Of a stretch of 64,000 nt of DNA, positions 1 through 11,239 are shown one piece after another (position 1 is the stretch's first letter; the number at the start of each line of letters is the position of its first letter). The notes under the pieces were generated by a model. The model made no database searches, was not told the origin of the DNA, and worked only from the letters and a program-made list of their open reading frames with translations. Source of the DNA: Dolomedes plantarius (Eukaryota > Arthropoda > Arachnida > Araneae > Dolomedidae); NCBI GenBank assembly GCA_907164885.2, contig OU015499.1, positions 161,870,590-161,934,589 on the forward strand, given 5' to 3'. A program made the translations under genes and the position numbers.

Positions 1-3000
1 CCCAGTTTCTTGTTCGTTAATAATTGTAATTAAATATCCTTTTTCATTTTCGTAAATGTGTTCCCTGAAATTCTGGAGTGACTTCTAAATCAGTTACATG
101 CTCCATGACTCCAACTTAAACTTGTTCAAAATCAGAGTGGCTATATTTTGTCATGCATTCTTGAAGGTTTCTAAATGATTGCAGGACCTCCCTTCAGAAA
201 TTTAAAATTTTTCTTCATGTGGGGCTTTGTGCAGCATGGGGCCTAATTGCTTCAAATAAATCCAATCATATTAAAGCAAGCCCTGCCCTTCATAATTAAT
301 TCTTTACATATTTTCTATCCTTTTATGCATAGTATTCGTGAGGTTGTGTTATGATTATTCATATTATTTTAATTCTGTGGTGAAGTGTGGGGAGTTTGGT
401 TTCACAGACTTTTTAAAATTTTATGACGAGAACTCTTGACTAGTAGCCAAAATTTGTTGGTTCGATATAGCCATGTAAATCTACTCAGGGCAGAAAAATT
501 GTGGGTGTTTTTCTTCTTTCACATTGCATCTTATCTCATTGATTCACCATTTGGTAAGTCAAATTTCAATAGGTATTTATCTCTATTAAACCCTTCAACT
601 ATTTAAAGGAGTTTATCGGAAACTTTCAAAATTTGTGGGCCTCTTTTCACAAGAGAATATTTGTGGTAGATATTCTATTCTCAGCTTCTGGTTTTAATTG
701 CTCTTAATTTGCTATTAGAATAAGGAAAAATTTTATAAACTTTGACTTTATAAATTTTATAAACTTTTATTAAAAATTTTGACCTAACCTCCATATTTCT
801 TTGTAATCTGAATACAATGATTTATGATTCACAAAGTCTGTTGTTAAAATATATGTATGAAGTAAGATATTCGTACCATTGTGGTGAGATTTTACTCTAA
901 AATGCCAATTTTCTCCCTTTGATTCTTCTGTAAAGAAGCTATACACTGAAGGCATGAAAGATACTTTATATGCATAGCAGTGAAAATGCAAGGCAAGGAA
1001 AGCACCCAATTATTCTAGGCTTTTTGGTGGATTTCTATTTTTAGATTTTTGAAATTATAATCTCCTCTTGCTTCTGACTAATATGTGAGATTTACTTCTT
1101 GCTTTAATTCGGTAAGAATAAATATAGAAGACAGAAGGCTTCCAAGATGTAAAAATACCAAGGGGAAAAAAATATTAGTAATCAACCGTTTGTCGGGAAA
1201 TCAGATAATTCTGAATTATGTGTAGTTTCTCCTTCAAAATCTAACCTTTCATGAGCATCGCTATTAGAAATGGTCAGAATAAGATTTTTGTGTTCATAGG
1301 TTTCATTCCAGTTGTTTTCATAGCTTTATTAATGCAAATTTATGTTAGCATATTCATGTTTTTCTGTGGCCAATTTCTTGCACCCCATTTTACTGCTTTT
1401 ATATCTGGTCTATTTAGATGTGATGATTTTGTTAAGGAACCTGAAAATGGCTCTGAATTTTATGAAAATCTTTTAATATAACGTGAAGTTTGTAGACAAA
1501 GTTAATGAAATTTGAATAACATTACTTTATATTCTCTCTCTTTCTTGTACTCTGTAATACAATCACAAATGTTATAGATTTTAACTCTTTACCTCAAAAA
1601 GTGGGCAGTTATAAAAGTTCAAAATGCTCCAGAAATATCCCTATACCCCAGATGTTATTGAGTTTTCTGATATTTTGCTTTCTGGTATAAGCTTTACTAT
1701 CCATGGTTGTTAACTGCCTTATTCAAGTGTGTAATTATTTTGAGATTGACAGTAGCTCATTTTTTAGACAATATCTTTTTCTTTTTGTCATGTGTGTTGG
1801 AAATAAATACAATAAATGTTTTTCTAATATCGTCACCCGAGCTTATGTGTTGATGTGTTTTTATGCATGTATGTTTCTTAAATCATTGTTTTGTTAAATA
1901 TGATATAAAACTTTTGCTGTTACTCTAAATGCATACATTCATGACTGCAGAATAAAATATTTCATACTCTGTCATGAAAAGTTATTTATATTGACAATTA
2001 CTTTTCTATGTTATTGTTAATGAAAAGGTAGGTGGGATTTTGTGTAACCAAGAATTGTTGTAATAGGTATAGCTTAATCTTCATCTGATTTCCTGTAGCA
2101 CTAAAGTGTATTGTAGAGTTTTGATGAAAATATTTCCAGTCTATGTGGATATTTTAAAATCATTTGACTTGATACACACAATGAAAAGCTTTATGAGATT
2201 ATCTTATCTTGTAAGAGGAAAATAATTTTCCAATATTCTCTGAAACACACAATTAGTTTATTTTAATAGCTAGTATAAAGGTAACTTAAGATAATCATAA
2301 TGTAATCTGAATTTTTCTTAATTTATCTAATTTCATTTTTGTAATTTTTATAATTCTGTTTCTTATGTTTGCTAGATTTGTAGAAAAACTATTTTAATGT
2401 TATCAACAAGTTTTGGGAGTGTTTAAGATAATATAAATCCCCAATTCACATTTGTAGACCCATTGTACATTTTTATAGGCATGAATATTTATTTTCAGTG
2501 CATTCTTATGTAGTAGTCTCCTTTGTGCTTACATAGCTCGCCGAGTAGATGTATGCAAAGCAGAATTGGAAAAATATTTGGAGTTCTAACCACGCAATCT
2601 TAAAGAATGTCATAAATATCTAGTATTTATGACATATGTGTACATATTTATAGAATATTACATATTTATAGAATTTCTTTTTAGTCATATATTTTGTTAT
2701 GGGCTCTTTGGCCTAATATACACTGTGAATATAATAAAAAATGAAGACATTTTATCCATGGAAATTTATAAAGGATCATTATTAAGAAAGAGTTTTAATT
2801 TAGAAGATTATGTAACTTGAATATCCATTCTGCAAAATAGAGAAAAAAAATTTTTAAATGACAAATGAGAAAGACCTGCCAAAATCAGGATATATAAGAA
2901 ATCGTTTGTAAAGTCTTTGAAAAATACAAAAATCGAAAAACATAATTTTTTAAGAAAAATTTAACTTTAATGAAAAACCTCACATAAATTTAAACACTCC

Positions 3001-3289
3001 CCTCCACCCCCACTCCAAAAATATTTTTTTTAAAAAATTGATAGTAAAAAATAAAAAATATGAGAAAATTAGAATACACCAAAATTTTTTAATATTAAAA
3101 TACAAAAAAAATACCATTTTTTTCCCCAAAAATATCTTTGATTATATTACACTTTAATTAGCAGCAATCACCCAGCACTCCCTCTTGAAAACTTTTCTTA
3201 TTCTCAAAATTTAGATTTACAATAGGAAAAGATCTTTTAAATGTACAAATACAGCGTTAAAGCAATTGTTATCAATTCATTAATCATTT

Positions 3290-3424
3290 ATTACAGAGCT
3301 GAGAAGCCGGCATTTCAGTACGAACAAGATCCCGTTTATAAACAAACACCCTCCTGCACGTCATGAAATAAGTGAGTGCGGTTACCGCAGAGAAATTTTT
3401 CCTGCCCCACTTCGCGCATAAGTG
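3290..3424 (+). other. Candidate untranslated first exon / promoter-proximal block of ZNF copy 1
   Basis: This is an island of higher GC in AT-rich DNA, 1.1 kb upstream of the zinc-finger exon. It ends at a good splice-donor match (GTAAGTAT at 3425). The nearest strong acceptor is CTCTTTTCAG at 4505-4514. The block lies inside the 1.4-kb segment that unit B lacks. No conserved reading frame is visible, so if it is an exon it is probably 5' UTR. Inference only; transcript data would decide. Confidence 0.3.
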
Positions 3425-4514
3425 TAAGTATCATACTTCAATCAAAATTTTAATTAGAAATAATGTAATATAGTTATTTTCCTACTCATCTGTATATATA
3501 TTTAATTTTCTTTTTTTTCAAGGCTGGAAATTCTGCTTAATTTACTAAATTACCGAGATGTATCAAATATGTGTGTGACTGGTTGAGTCTGAAGTCACAC
3601 CCCATATTTAGCATATTTTGTTTACAACCCGGAGGAAAATTTTCAAATATAAATGGCGTGAGAGATAACTAGGGTAAAACTTGTTTAAGCAGTTCTGAAT
3701 TAGTTTTTCTAAATATGAAAATTTAAAATTGATTTTATTAGTAATTTTTAAGGAGCATCGCATGATAGCCGTATAGATTTATTTTGTTTAGATTTTTTAT
3801 TACGTGTTTCTATTCTCGTAAAACAATATTTAAAAGATGTCGGTCTGAAAAAGACCTTATCAGCCGTGTATTCCTGGCGTATATCACATAGACTACAAGA
3901 GGTCCTCAGAAAACTGATTTGAATTTTTTCAAAATGTGAAGAATCACATAAAACACTTATTTTACAGTAGATGAATGTACCGAAATTTCATGAGTTTATT
4001 CTATTGTAAATTCTAATGTATTCTATACACAACATTCACATTAAAATAATGAGAGATCGTAGTGAAATCCGAGCTTTTTCATCAACTGCTCATGGAATTT
4101 CTCTTAGCATTAAGCTACAGAATTAATGATGAAATTATTTTTTATTACGGTGAACTAAAATGAATATAAAGGGAAAAGTATTAATATTGTTTGAGTTTTT
4201 GATCGGGTCGAAATTCGTATTTTGGAGATCCCTACAAACCGAAACATACCAAATCCGTGCGAGTCCTTATGATTCACCAGGACAAAACAATAAGAATTGC
4301 TAAGGAACCTCGTGCTCTAATTACAATAAATTTAAAATGCTCAGTACTTTAATTAATCCAGAACGTAATTTATAACATCATAATTCATATATATCTCATT
4401 TCCAAGCACAAACATTTATATATTGCTATTCATTTTACGTGAAAAATAAGAAAAAAAGCGTGATGGTACATTGTTAATATATCATATTCAAATTCCTTTT
4501 TCCTCTCTTTTCAG

Positions 4515-4847
4515 ATTCTCCGTACAGATTGTCAGGTGGAAAATTAAAACGTTTCTGGTGTCCAAAAATTCAGAAAGTCAACGTATTGCTGGCAGTTACA
4601 GTTTTCTAATCATCCTGTGAAGGAACATCGGCATGCCAGCAGAGCAAATGTCGTGTATTTCCAGCATGAATACATTTCCAACAAATGCCATTCCTGCGAG
4701 CAGAACCCTGCTCAAGCCGAAAATGAATGCACTCCGTATGAAACGTGTAGAAGTAGTTTATATGTAAAATGTTCCAGTGCACAAATTCCCTTTCGCACCG
4801 AAGAAGAAATCTTCAAATGTAATTTATGTGATTGAATATTTTCACAG
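4515..4847 (+). pseudogene. 5' part of ZNF terminal exon, copy 1, ending in a TGA inside finger 1
   Basis: A polypyrimidine tract plus TTTTCAG ends at 4514, giving a splice acceptor. From about 4620 the frame of the downstream finger array is open and reads as a Cys-rich leader, then the start of a C2H2 finger (FKCNLCD). A TGA at 4833-4835 follows, then the same finger continues in frame (IFSQLSDLNMHHSYH). Spacing C-x2-C-x12-H-x3-H is kept exactly if the TGA is counted as one residue, so one base change (for example CGA to TGA) explains it. The inverted paralogue (unit D) aligns to this leader but has its own stop and frameshift. There is no ATG for this frame here; a separate ATG at 4633 is in another frame. 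Confidence 0.7.
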
Positions 4848-6335
4848 TTGTCCGACTTAAATATGCATCATTCATACCACACTATTCATAATCCTGACTG
4901 TACCCAAACAGAAAAACCTTTTACCTGCACTGTATGCGAGAGACGATTTTCTGTACAGAGTAGTTTTAAAACACATCTCCGCACCCACACGGGAGAGCGT
5001 TTCGCCTGCAAGGCCTGTGGGAAAGTATTTTCTGCACAGAGAAGTTTAATGAGACATCTCCGCATCCACACGGAAGAGGAACCTTTCGCATGCACTGTAT
5101 GTGGGAAAACATTTCCTGTACAGAGTAATTTAACAGCACATCTTCGCATCCACACGGGAGAGAAACTTTTCGCCTGCACTGTATGTGATAAAAAAAGTTC
5201 TTCACAGAGTGATTTAAAAAAACATGCCCGCACCCATACAGGCGAGAAACCTTTCGTCTGCAATATCTGTGAGAAAACATTTTCTGAACAGAGTAATTTA
5301 ATCAGACATCTTCGCATACACTCGGGAGAGAAACCTTTCGCCTGCACTGTATGTGATAAAGGATGTTCTTCACAGGGTGAGTTAAAAAGACATCTCCGCA
5401 TCCACACGAGAGAGAAACCTTTCGCCTGCTCTGTATGTGAAGAAAGATTTTCTCGGCAGAGTCATTTAACAGCACATCTCTGCATCCACACGGAAGAGAA
5501 ACCTTTCACCTGCACTGTATGTGATAAAATGTGTTCTTCACAGGGTGAGTTAAAAAGACATCTCCGCATCCACACGAGAGAGAAACCTTTCGCCTGCAAT
5601 GTCTGTGAGAAAAGATTTTTTGAACAGGGTTCTTTTAAAACACATCTCCGCACCCACACAGGAGAGAAACCATTCGCCTGCAATGTCTGTGAGAAAACTT
5701 TTGCTCTACGAGGTACTTTAACATCACATCTCCGCATTCACACAGGTGAAAAACCTTTCGCCTGTATTGTATGTGAGAAAAAGTGTTCTACACAAGGAGT
5801 TTTAAAAACACATCTCCGCATCCACACGGGAGAGAAACCTTTCGCATGCAGTGAATGTGAGAAAAGATATTCTCAGCAGAATCAATTAACAGCCCATCTG
5901 AGCACCCACACAGGAGAGAAACCTTTCGCCTGCCCTATATGTGGGAAAACATTTTCTGTAAAGAGTAATTTAAAACGACATCTCCGCATCCACACGGAAC
6001 AGGAACCTTTCGCATGCACTGTATGTGGAAAAAAACTTTCTTCACAGAATAAATTAAAAAGACATCTCCGCATCCACACGGGAGAGAAACCTTTCGCCTG
6101 CACTGTATGTGATGAAAAGTGTTCTTCACAGAGTGATTTAAAAATACATCTGCGCATCCACACGGGAGAGAAAACTTTCGCCTGCACTGTATGTGAGAAA
6201 AGATTTTTTCAACAGGGACATTTTAAAACACATCTTCGCACTCACACAGGAGAGAGACCTTTTGACTGCAATATGTGTGAGAAAACATTTTCTGTACAGG
6301 GTAATTTAAAAAGACATCTCCGTACCCACACATGA
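4848..6335 (+). CDS. C2H2 zinc-finger protein, copy 1 (17 complete fingers)
   Basis: A 495-residue open frame of tandem C2H2 fingers, 28 residues per repeat, joined by TGEKP-type linkers; the expected role is sequence-specific nuclear DNA binding. Seventeen complete fingers follow the interrupted first one. Cys and His ligands are kept in all 17. Odd points: at the conserved Phe position several fingers carry Cys, Ser or Leu (motifs such as CDKGCSSQ, CDKMCSSQ, CEKKCSTQ, CDEKCSSQ, CGKKLSSQ), and several linkers deviate (TEEEP, TREKP, TEQEP). The frame ends at a TGA (6333-6335) sitting where a linker Gly (GGA) is expected, and finger-like sequence continues after it. No KRAB, SCAN, ZAD or BTB domain is visible in this exon. 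The translation start is uncertain: the first in-frame codon after the upstream TGA is not ATG-anchored, and an internal ATG lies just after it. It may be a gene with a nonsense mutation, a readthrough gene or a recent pseudogene. Confidence 0.75.
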   Translation: MSDLNMHHSYHTIHNPDCTQTEKPFTCTVCERRFSVQSSFKTHLRTHTGERFACKACGKVFSAQRSLMRHLRIHTEEEPFACTVCGKTFPVQSNLTAHLRIHTGEKLFACTVCDKKSSSQSDLKKHARTHTGEKPFVCNICEKTFSEQSNLIRHLRIHSGEKPFACTVCDKGCSSQGELKRHLRIHTREKPFACSVCEERFSRQSHLTAHLCIHTEEKPFTCTVCDKMCSSQGELKRHLRIHTREKPFACNVCEKRFFEQGSFKTHLRTHTGEKPFACNVCEKTFALRGTLTSHLRIHTGEKPFACIVCEKKCSTQGVLKTHLRIHTGEKPFACSECEKRYSQQNQLTAHLSTHTGEKPFACPICGKTFSVKSNLKRHLRIHTEQEPFACTVCGKKLSSQNKLKRHLRIHTGEKPFACTVCDEKCSSQSDLKIHLRIHTGEKTFACTVCEKRFFQQGHFKTHLRTHTGERPFDCNMCEKTFSVQGNLKRHLRTHT

Positions 6336-6640
6336 GAGAAACCTTTCGCATTCACTGTTTCTGAGAAAATATTTCCATTGCAAGGGAATTTCTAAACGCA
6401 TCTCCTTATCCATGGAGGAAAGTCTTTTGGTCCGCATGATATGTGGGAAATGGCTTTTTGAACTCGATGATTTTAAACAACATGTTTATACCTACACAGA
6501 GAAATCTTTCTTCCTCTGTGAGAGAGATATTTTTCTTGCAGTGTGCTTTAAAACGCATCTGCGTACCCTTACAGAAGAGAAACCTTTCGATTGCACTATA
6601 TGTGAGAAAAGATTTTCCGGAGAGGGTAATTTTAAATGAA
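6336..6640 (+). pseudogene. Decayed 3' fingers of ZNF copy 1
   Basis: Directly after the TGA the sequence continues as EKPFA... and degenerate finger units, with lost cysteines, stops and a frame change. The last recognisable unit (KPFDCTICEKRFSGEGNFK) ends at 6639. The homologous tail in unit B (about 35700-36055) ends with a nearly identical unit, so the ancestral gene was longer at the 3' end by about four fingers. Confidence 0.7.
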
Positions 6641-6918
6641 AAACCCTTCCATCTGCAGTGTATGAGGGTAGGCTTGAGAACAGATGAAATACGCATTTCC
6701 CTGCCTATTTAGGAATGCAATCAACTGTGTAATATCGTATGAAACGGGAGTTTTTGGCGTAAAGAAATATTTTTGTCCCACAGTATGTGGTGAAATAGGA
6801 ATGCAATTCTTCTGATTTTTCTTTTTGCTTATTATTATAATTTTCAAGATTTAACTGTTTTTTCTACATCTACTGTTTTCTGTTAATCAGGAAAAAAATA
6901 TGAATTACGATATATATA

Positions 6919-6924
6919 AATAAA
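6919..6924 (+). other. Possible polyadenylation signal after ZNF copy 1
   Basis: AATAAA lies about 280 bases after the last recognisable finger remnant. A similar AATAAATATTTTA context occurs in unit B near 36530-36555. AATAAA is common by chance in DNA this AT-rich, so this is weak. Confidence 0.25.
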
Positions 6925-7275
6925 TATTTTATGGCTTCATATCGAGACTGGATTAATGTTCCTTTTTGTTTCTCTTTTAATTATTTTATATTAATTTAGT
7001 TATTTTATTCGAACGGTTTTTGTAATGTGCAGGTAAAGTAGTATTTAATGCATGGAGCATCTAATTATACTTTTATAATGTTTTATATTAGATATTGTAT
7101 CAAATTTTCATGCATGAAATATAAAATTTTAATTTTGAACTCAGATCTTGAAAAATGTATAAAATCTATAAATTACACTAAGTCTTGGCTATCGAGTAAT
7201 GGACTCTTTACTGAGTCTTGCAATATATTTGGACAGGACCTGGGATCATTTGCTCTCACTCTCAGTGGTACCGGT

Positions 7276-7525
7276 GTTTGGAAATTTGTGTTAATTTTTC
7301 TCCCCTAGATGGCACTACATGTCAATGTATGTTTAATATTTACTACGCTTTGTCTAACGTCTTACTCTCGTGGCAGGCAACAGGAAAGGATGAGCATATG
7401 TAAGCTCTCATCTTTAATAATTGTTTGAATACAAATGTATATATGTACAAATAAATTAATGTAGATTTTTGAAGATAGATGTTTTATTGATGCACCTTCA
7501 CCGAATCGCCGATGCAAAAACCGGT
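7276..7525. repeat. Short insertion present only in unit A
   Basis: Units A and B align on both sides (ends at GGTACCGGT and resumes at GGAGAGGAAACC), but A has about 250 extra bases flanked by ACCGGT at 7270-7275 and 7520-7525. It looks like a small insertion with a 6-bp target duplication. No coding sequence; family unknown. The rest of 6640-8120 is duplicated non-coding DNA. Confidence 0.5.
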
Positions 7526-8277
7526 AATCGGAGAGGAAACCTTTGGAAGGGACGTTTCATATTATAATGGGAAGTCTGATTTGTACTTAAAGCAAGTTTT
7601 TATGAATTTGTTAAGCAATTTGCTGGACAGCTAACATATGCTATAAATTTTGTGTCTTACTCAAATTAAATTGAATCTTGTACGCAAAAGCACTATCTAA
7701 AATTCCTAAGAATGGAGAGGCATCATTTAGAAAATCTATTTTGCAGAAACAACGTAGTCGAAAGGAAAATTCTGTATCGTTTGGAGAAATTTATAAACTT
7801 TTAGAATATCATTTCGATTTTACAGTTACACACGTTTGAGGATAAAACTTCTGTGTTTGTGAAAGACTTAAATGAATGTTTTTGAAATAACCTATGCAAA
7901 CAAAATGTGGGTAACAGGTGGATATTCGATATAAAAAAATTGATCACATGATACATTTAGGTGAACTAGAACAGGATTCATTAATAGAACTTGAACCTCG
8001 CAATTTGTGAGTGTTTTTTTCCAGCCAGATTTTATAAAAAAAATTATTCAGCAAGGAAACATGAAGGTATTACTATAACTGCACGGAAAGAGTGTGATGA
8101 AAGATTAAAAAACAAAACTATCAGGAAATGAAGGCCTTGTAGCTAATCACCGGGGAGAATTGTGACCCCCTCCCCCTCTGCGGTTGAAATATATTTTTAT
8201 GTCCAGGCAACACTCCCAGAGGTCGACTACAATTCCATAAACCTATATTATAAAAGAACATAGACAATAAATAAAGG

Positions 8278-8940
8278 AATAGATTGCAAAAGTAAGACGA
8301 ACAACTACAACCTCTACACACAACAAAGAATAGAAAGCCTTAACCATACTACACACAAGCCAGAGATCTCCCTATATAACATCTCCTATACACAAAGTCC
8401 ACCAGCGACTCCACCGTCGCAGTAATGCAAGCCAAAATACTGGGTTAGAATATTATTGAGGAAATTACGTGGATATCCCTTATCACTTGCAATTCTCGTG
8501 TATTTTTTAATATTGATGTTCATTTCCATATCATTAGAATGTAATCTACTACATCTTATCAAATAATTAACAATGATATTACGTTTTATATTTTTGTGTA
8601 CGTCATAGCCCCATGCCATTATGCGGACAGTTTCAAAACTAAAATTGTCTCTTTTGTCCTATAAATTGTATGATATGTTACCTTGATTATCGATGTAAAG
8701 ATAGTAGTGTAAAGCTGACGAACATTCTCCGCCCATTGGGATAGCATGAACCTGCTTGTAAAAACTGGTACCATTATACAACACTTTCATATAGTAGTAA
8801 GAACGGTAAAGCTCGATATTTATTGAAAGTTATATATTCTTTTAAAGCGGACTGTTCAAACAATCCTGTAATGATTTGATAGAGGTCTTTTAAATCAATA
8901 GTTTTTTCAATCAGTTATAAATCGTATTAAAGCCTTGTAT
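8278..8940 (-). pseudogene. Penelope-like element reverse transcriptase fragment, left arm
   Basis: On the minus strand this encodes a decayed reverse transcriptase piece. It reads IDLKDLYQIITGLF, then FYKQVHAIPMGGECSSAL, which resembles the Penelope-like RT motif (Q-x-GIPMG...S..LA), followed by a thumb-like stretch (RCSRLHSNDMEMNINIKK ... KGYPRNFLNNIL). Stops interrupt it. It forms an imperfect inverted repeat with 10030-10496. A segment of about 330 bases (8375-8705) is present only in this arm. Confidence 0.6.
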
Positions 8941-9200
8941 CGTAAAGTGGGTTCTAAAATACAAAAAATTAAATGGTACTATAGTGAAACTCCTCTTTGG
9001 CGCCCAGTCATGGTTCTTGATTTCGAAATTCCATAAAACTCCCGTGAAATTCAGAACTGTTAGGCCGTCTGCACACGGAGCAACTCAAAAGAAATTGATA
9101 ACTGACTCAAATCACAAACCAGTCCGTAATGAGTCGCAACCTATGTCATTGAATGGAGCCACGCACACGGCGCAACTGGTTACAAACCCGTCGGACGGTC
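8941..9200. other. Spacer between Penelope arm and TTAAGGG element
   Basis: Non-coding. Two direct copies of a GCACACGG(A/C)GCAACT motif (about 9072 and 9163) suggest a small non-autonomous element, but no clean ends or target duplication can be read. Confidence 0.3.
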
Positions 9201-9952
9201 TTAAGGGTCCACGACCCTTAAGTCGAGGAACTAAGGCATATTTTCATACTTTTTGACTCTTTGTAACTATTTCAATTTACTCCCAATTTTTCCAAATTTT
9301 ATGTATATGGTAATTTGATATATTTATTTTAATAAACAAATTTTAAACTCTCAAAATAATTTTAAATAATTTTTTTAAAAATGCATAAGATATACCTTGC
9401 TTTTTAAGTATTTTTATTGCATACTGGCTTGCGCGCAGAACTATGAAATTAATTTTACACTTAAATGTATAATTCCTGTTTTATATTTAAAATAAATAAT
9501 ACAAAATACAATGGAACATAAAACATTCACCATTAAAATATTTTTTCAATTTTTTAAAACTGCTCAAAATATACTTAAAATTTCCTTAAATTTTTGCATT
9601 AATTTCCTCCCGAAAAAATATCAAAATGTGCAGTGATCGCAATAATTCCAGTTCAGACGCAATAAAATAACATGATTATGCGGTGATAAAAATTTCATGG
9701 AATTACGTTTCATAGTTTTTGTGATATCAGTTGCGGAATGATGCAAAATTGCATTTTGAGAAAAATGAGTTTGAAATTTTTCTTACCATAAACTTGATCA
9801 GTCATTAAATATTTAGAATATCAATATCTCCGGAACTAAGCGGAATATTTTCATGCGGTTTAATTTATTTTGTTCAGAAGTGATCAGGCTTTAACATATA
9901 TTTTTCAAATAATAGAATGCATTAAAGATTTAAGGGTAGTGAGTCCCCTTAA
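9201..9952. mobile_element. MITE-like element with TTAAGGG inverted ends (752 bp)
   Basis: The left end reads TTAAGGGTCCACGACCCTTAA; the right end, reversed, reads TTAAGGGGACTCACTACCCTTAA with a few mismatches. The interior is AT-rich and non-coding. The left end is itself a hairpin: CTTAAGGGTC, 3-nt loop, GACCCTTAAG (9200-9222). Ends resemble, but are not the same as, the two TTAA MITEs at 23463 and 47195. It sits between the two Penelope arms and next to the right-arm coding sequence. Confidence 0.5.
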
Positions 9953-9956
9953 AAAT

Positions 9957-10496
9957 AGTTACTCAGTTATCAAACAATTAAAGGGTATTGGTGGTATAAA
10001 GGAAATTAAAAGTTACGATTTTACTGACTTATTTAGTTCTATTGATTTAAAAGACCTCTGTCAAATCATTACAGGATAGTGTGAACGGTACTTTATAAAA
10101 GAATATATAACTTTCAATAAATATCGATAAAATATTCAATAAATATTCTTACTTCTATATCAAACAGTGTTGTATAGTTGTAATAGTTTTTACAAGCAGG
10201 TTCATGGTATACCAATGGACGAAGAATGTTCGTCAGCCTTGGCTGATGTTATGTAAGGAGTTCTTTGGCTTGTGTGTAGTATGGTTCAGGCTTTGTAATC
10301 CTTGTTGTGTGTAGAGGTTGTCAGTGGCGGGCCAAGGGGATAGAAATTGCATTATGAATATTGAATTTGCATTATATTTTTATCCGTTGCAAAAATATTT
10401 TATCCGTTCAACTCGCCCCCCCCCCCACACTTAAGATTAAATCCTGGGTGCGCTACTGGAGGTTGTAGTTGTTCGTCTTACTATTGCAATCTATTA
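9957..10496 (+). pseudogene. Penelope-like element reverse transcriptase fragment, right arm
   Basis: On the plus strand: KSYDFTDLFSSIDLKDL (resembling the finger/palm region with the first Asp), a stop, then FYKQVHGIPMDEECSSALADVM, the same GIPMG-type motif as the left arm but with the Gly changed to Asp. It continues, interrupted by stops, to about 10496. Because both arms carry the same RT region in opposite orientation, two copies of one element lie head to head. A 137-bp hAT-type insertion splits this arm at 10322. Confidence 0.6.
10322..10458. mobile_element. Small hAT-type non-autonomous element (137 bp)
   Basis: Ends CAGTGGCG and CGCTACTG are inverted (one mismatch). An exact 8-bp direct repeat GAGGTTGT flanks it (10314-10321 and 10459-10466), the target-duplication length typical of hAT. 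The left Penelope arm has uninterrupted sequence here, giving the empty site. The interior has a C-rich run. Confidence 0.8.
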
Positions 10497-11239
10497 GGGT
10501 TTGCAATCTATTCGGGTTGCAATCTATATCGGGTTACGAGCAAACTTCAATTATCCCACCGCTAGTTTGAGCAGCGAATTCCATGTTACGTGCTCATCAA
10601 ATGAGAACACAAGAAGCATATAGTATTTACAACCTTTATGTACAATTATTATACAATTGTATACATATTATTCTGAGAATACTATCCAGTCTTAAACCGA
10701 GAGATTAACACTCAACAATTACCTCCCGGGGCAGCTTGCTCTGCCCAAACTTGAGTCGCCCTCTGAAACCGCACAGCGCCCAACCTCTCTCGCAGAGAGA
10801 TAGCTTCAATTCCCTCCCCCACACTGGAACCCCCCATGAGGTCTAGGGGATGGGATGACCTTGGTCCCAGTATCGCAAGCTCTCCCCCTTCTTCGGATTC
10901 TCAAAAAGAAGAATCTGGACATTAAAGCCACAGTGAACGATGCAACAATCGCCCAGCTTCCGTGTCTCACTCGTTCACTTTAAGAGTGTAGCTGGTAATA
11001 AAAGCAAAAGTGAGGAAAGCGGGGCGAAAGGGTCAAAAATCAACGAATAAGATTTAATTTTTCAGTTCACCCTTTCTCCTCCTCTTCCATCAGCATCTTC
11101 AAGTCTGATCTCCAAGGTAAATGTTGTACATTACACTTAATAAAACAAATTTATTGTAGTACATTCAATTGTATTGCGTTCTTAATCAATGTTAGTCGTT
11201 TATAAGCACATTTTTCTTATTTAAAAACATGTAACAAAA
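10497..11239. other. Unclassified non-coding segment
   Basis: Higher GC than surroundings, with an S-rich, stop-containing translation in all frames and a short run of C. Some phrases near 10520-10560 recall pogo/Tigger termini, so it may be the interior of the element whose right end is at 11382, but the match is weak. I see no gene. Confidence 0.3.

Larger units (their letters stand above)
1..8040. repeat. Segmental duplication unit A (with ZNF copy 1)
   Basis: Long stretches here recur in the same order and orientation at about 31297-38040 (unit B), partly at 21385-22302 (unit C), and inverted around 59640-62540 (unit D). Shared landmarks with B include the stretch near 340-420, the segment around 2690-2760, the zinc-finger exon, the stretch around 7190-7265, and the last shared bases near 8010-8035 versus 38011-38035. 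Positions 1-3290 hold only AT-rich non-coding sequence; short open frames there are broken in unit B, so I call none of them genes. The unit extends past the left window edge. Confidence 0.85.

Noticed and set aside
1251..2820. Short plus-strand open frames, hydrophobic
   Set aside because: AT-rich, no domains. The matching region of unit B has stops and indels, so there is no sign of coding constraint.
4886..6187. Several minus-strand frames opposite ZNF copy 1
   Set aside because: Same cause: antisense of the finger repeat. No independent domain.
10497..11110. Possible solo LTR
   Set aside because: GC-richer block with promoter-like look, but no TG...CA edges with a target duplication could be found.
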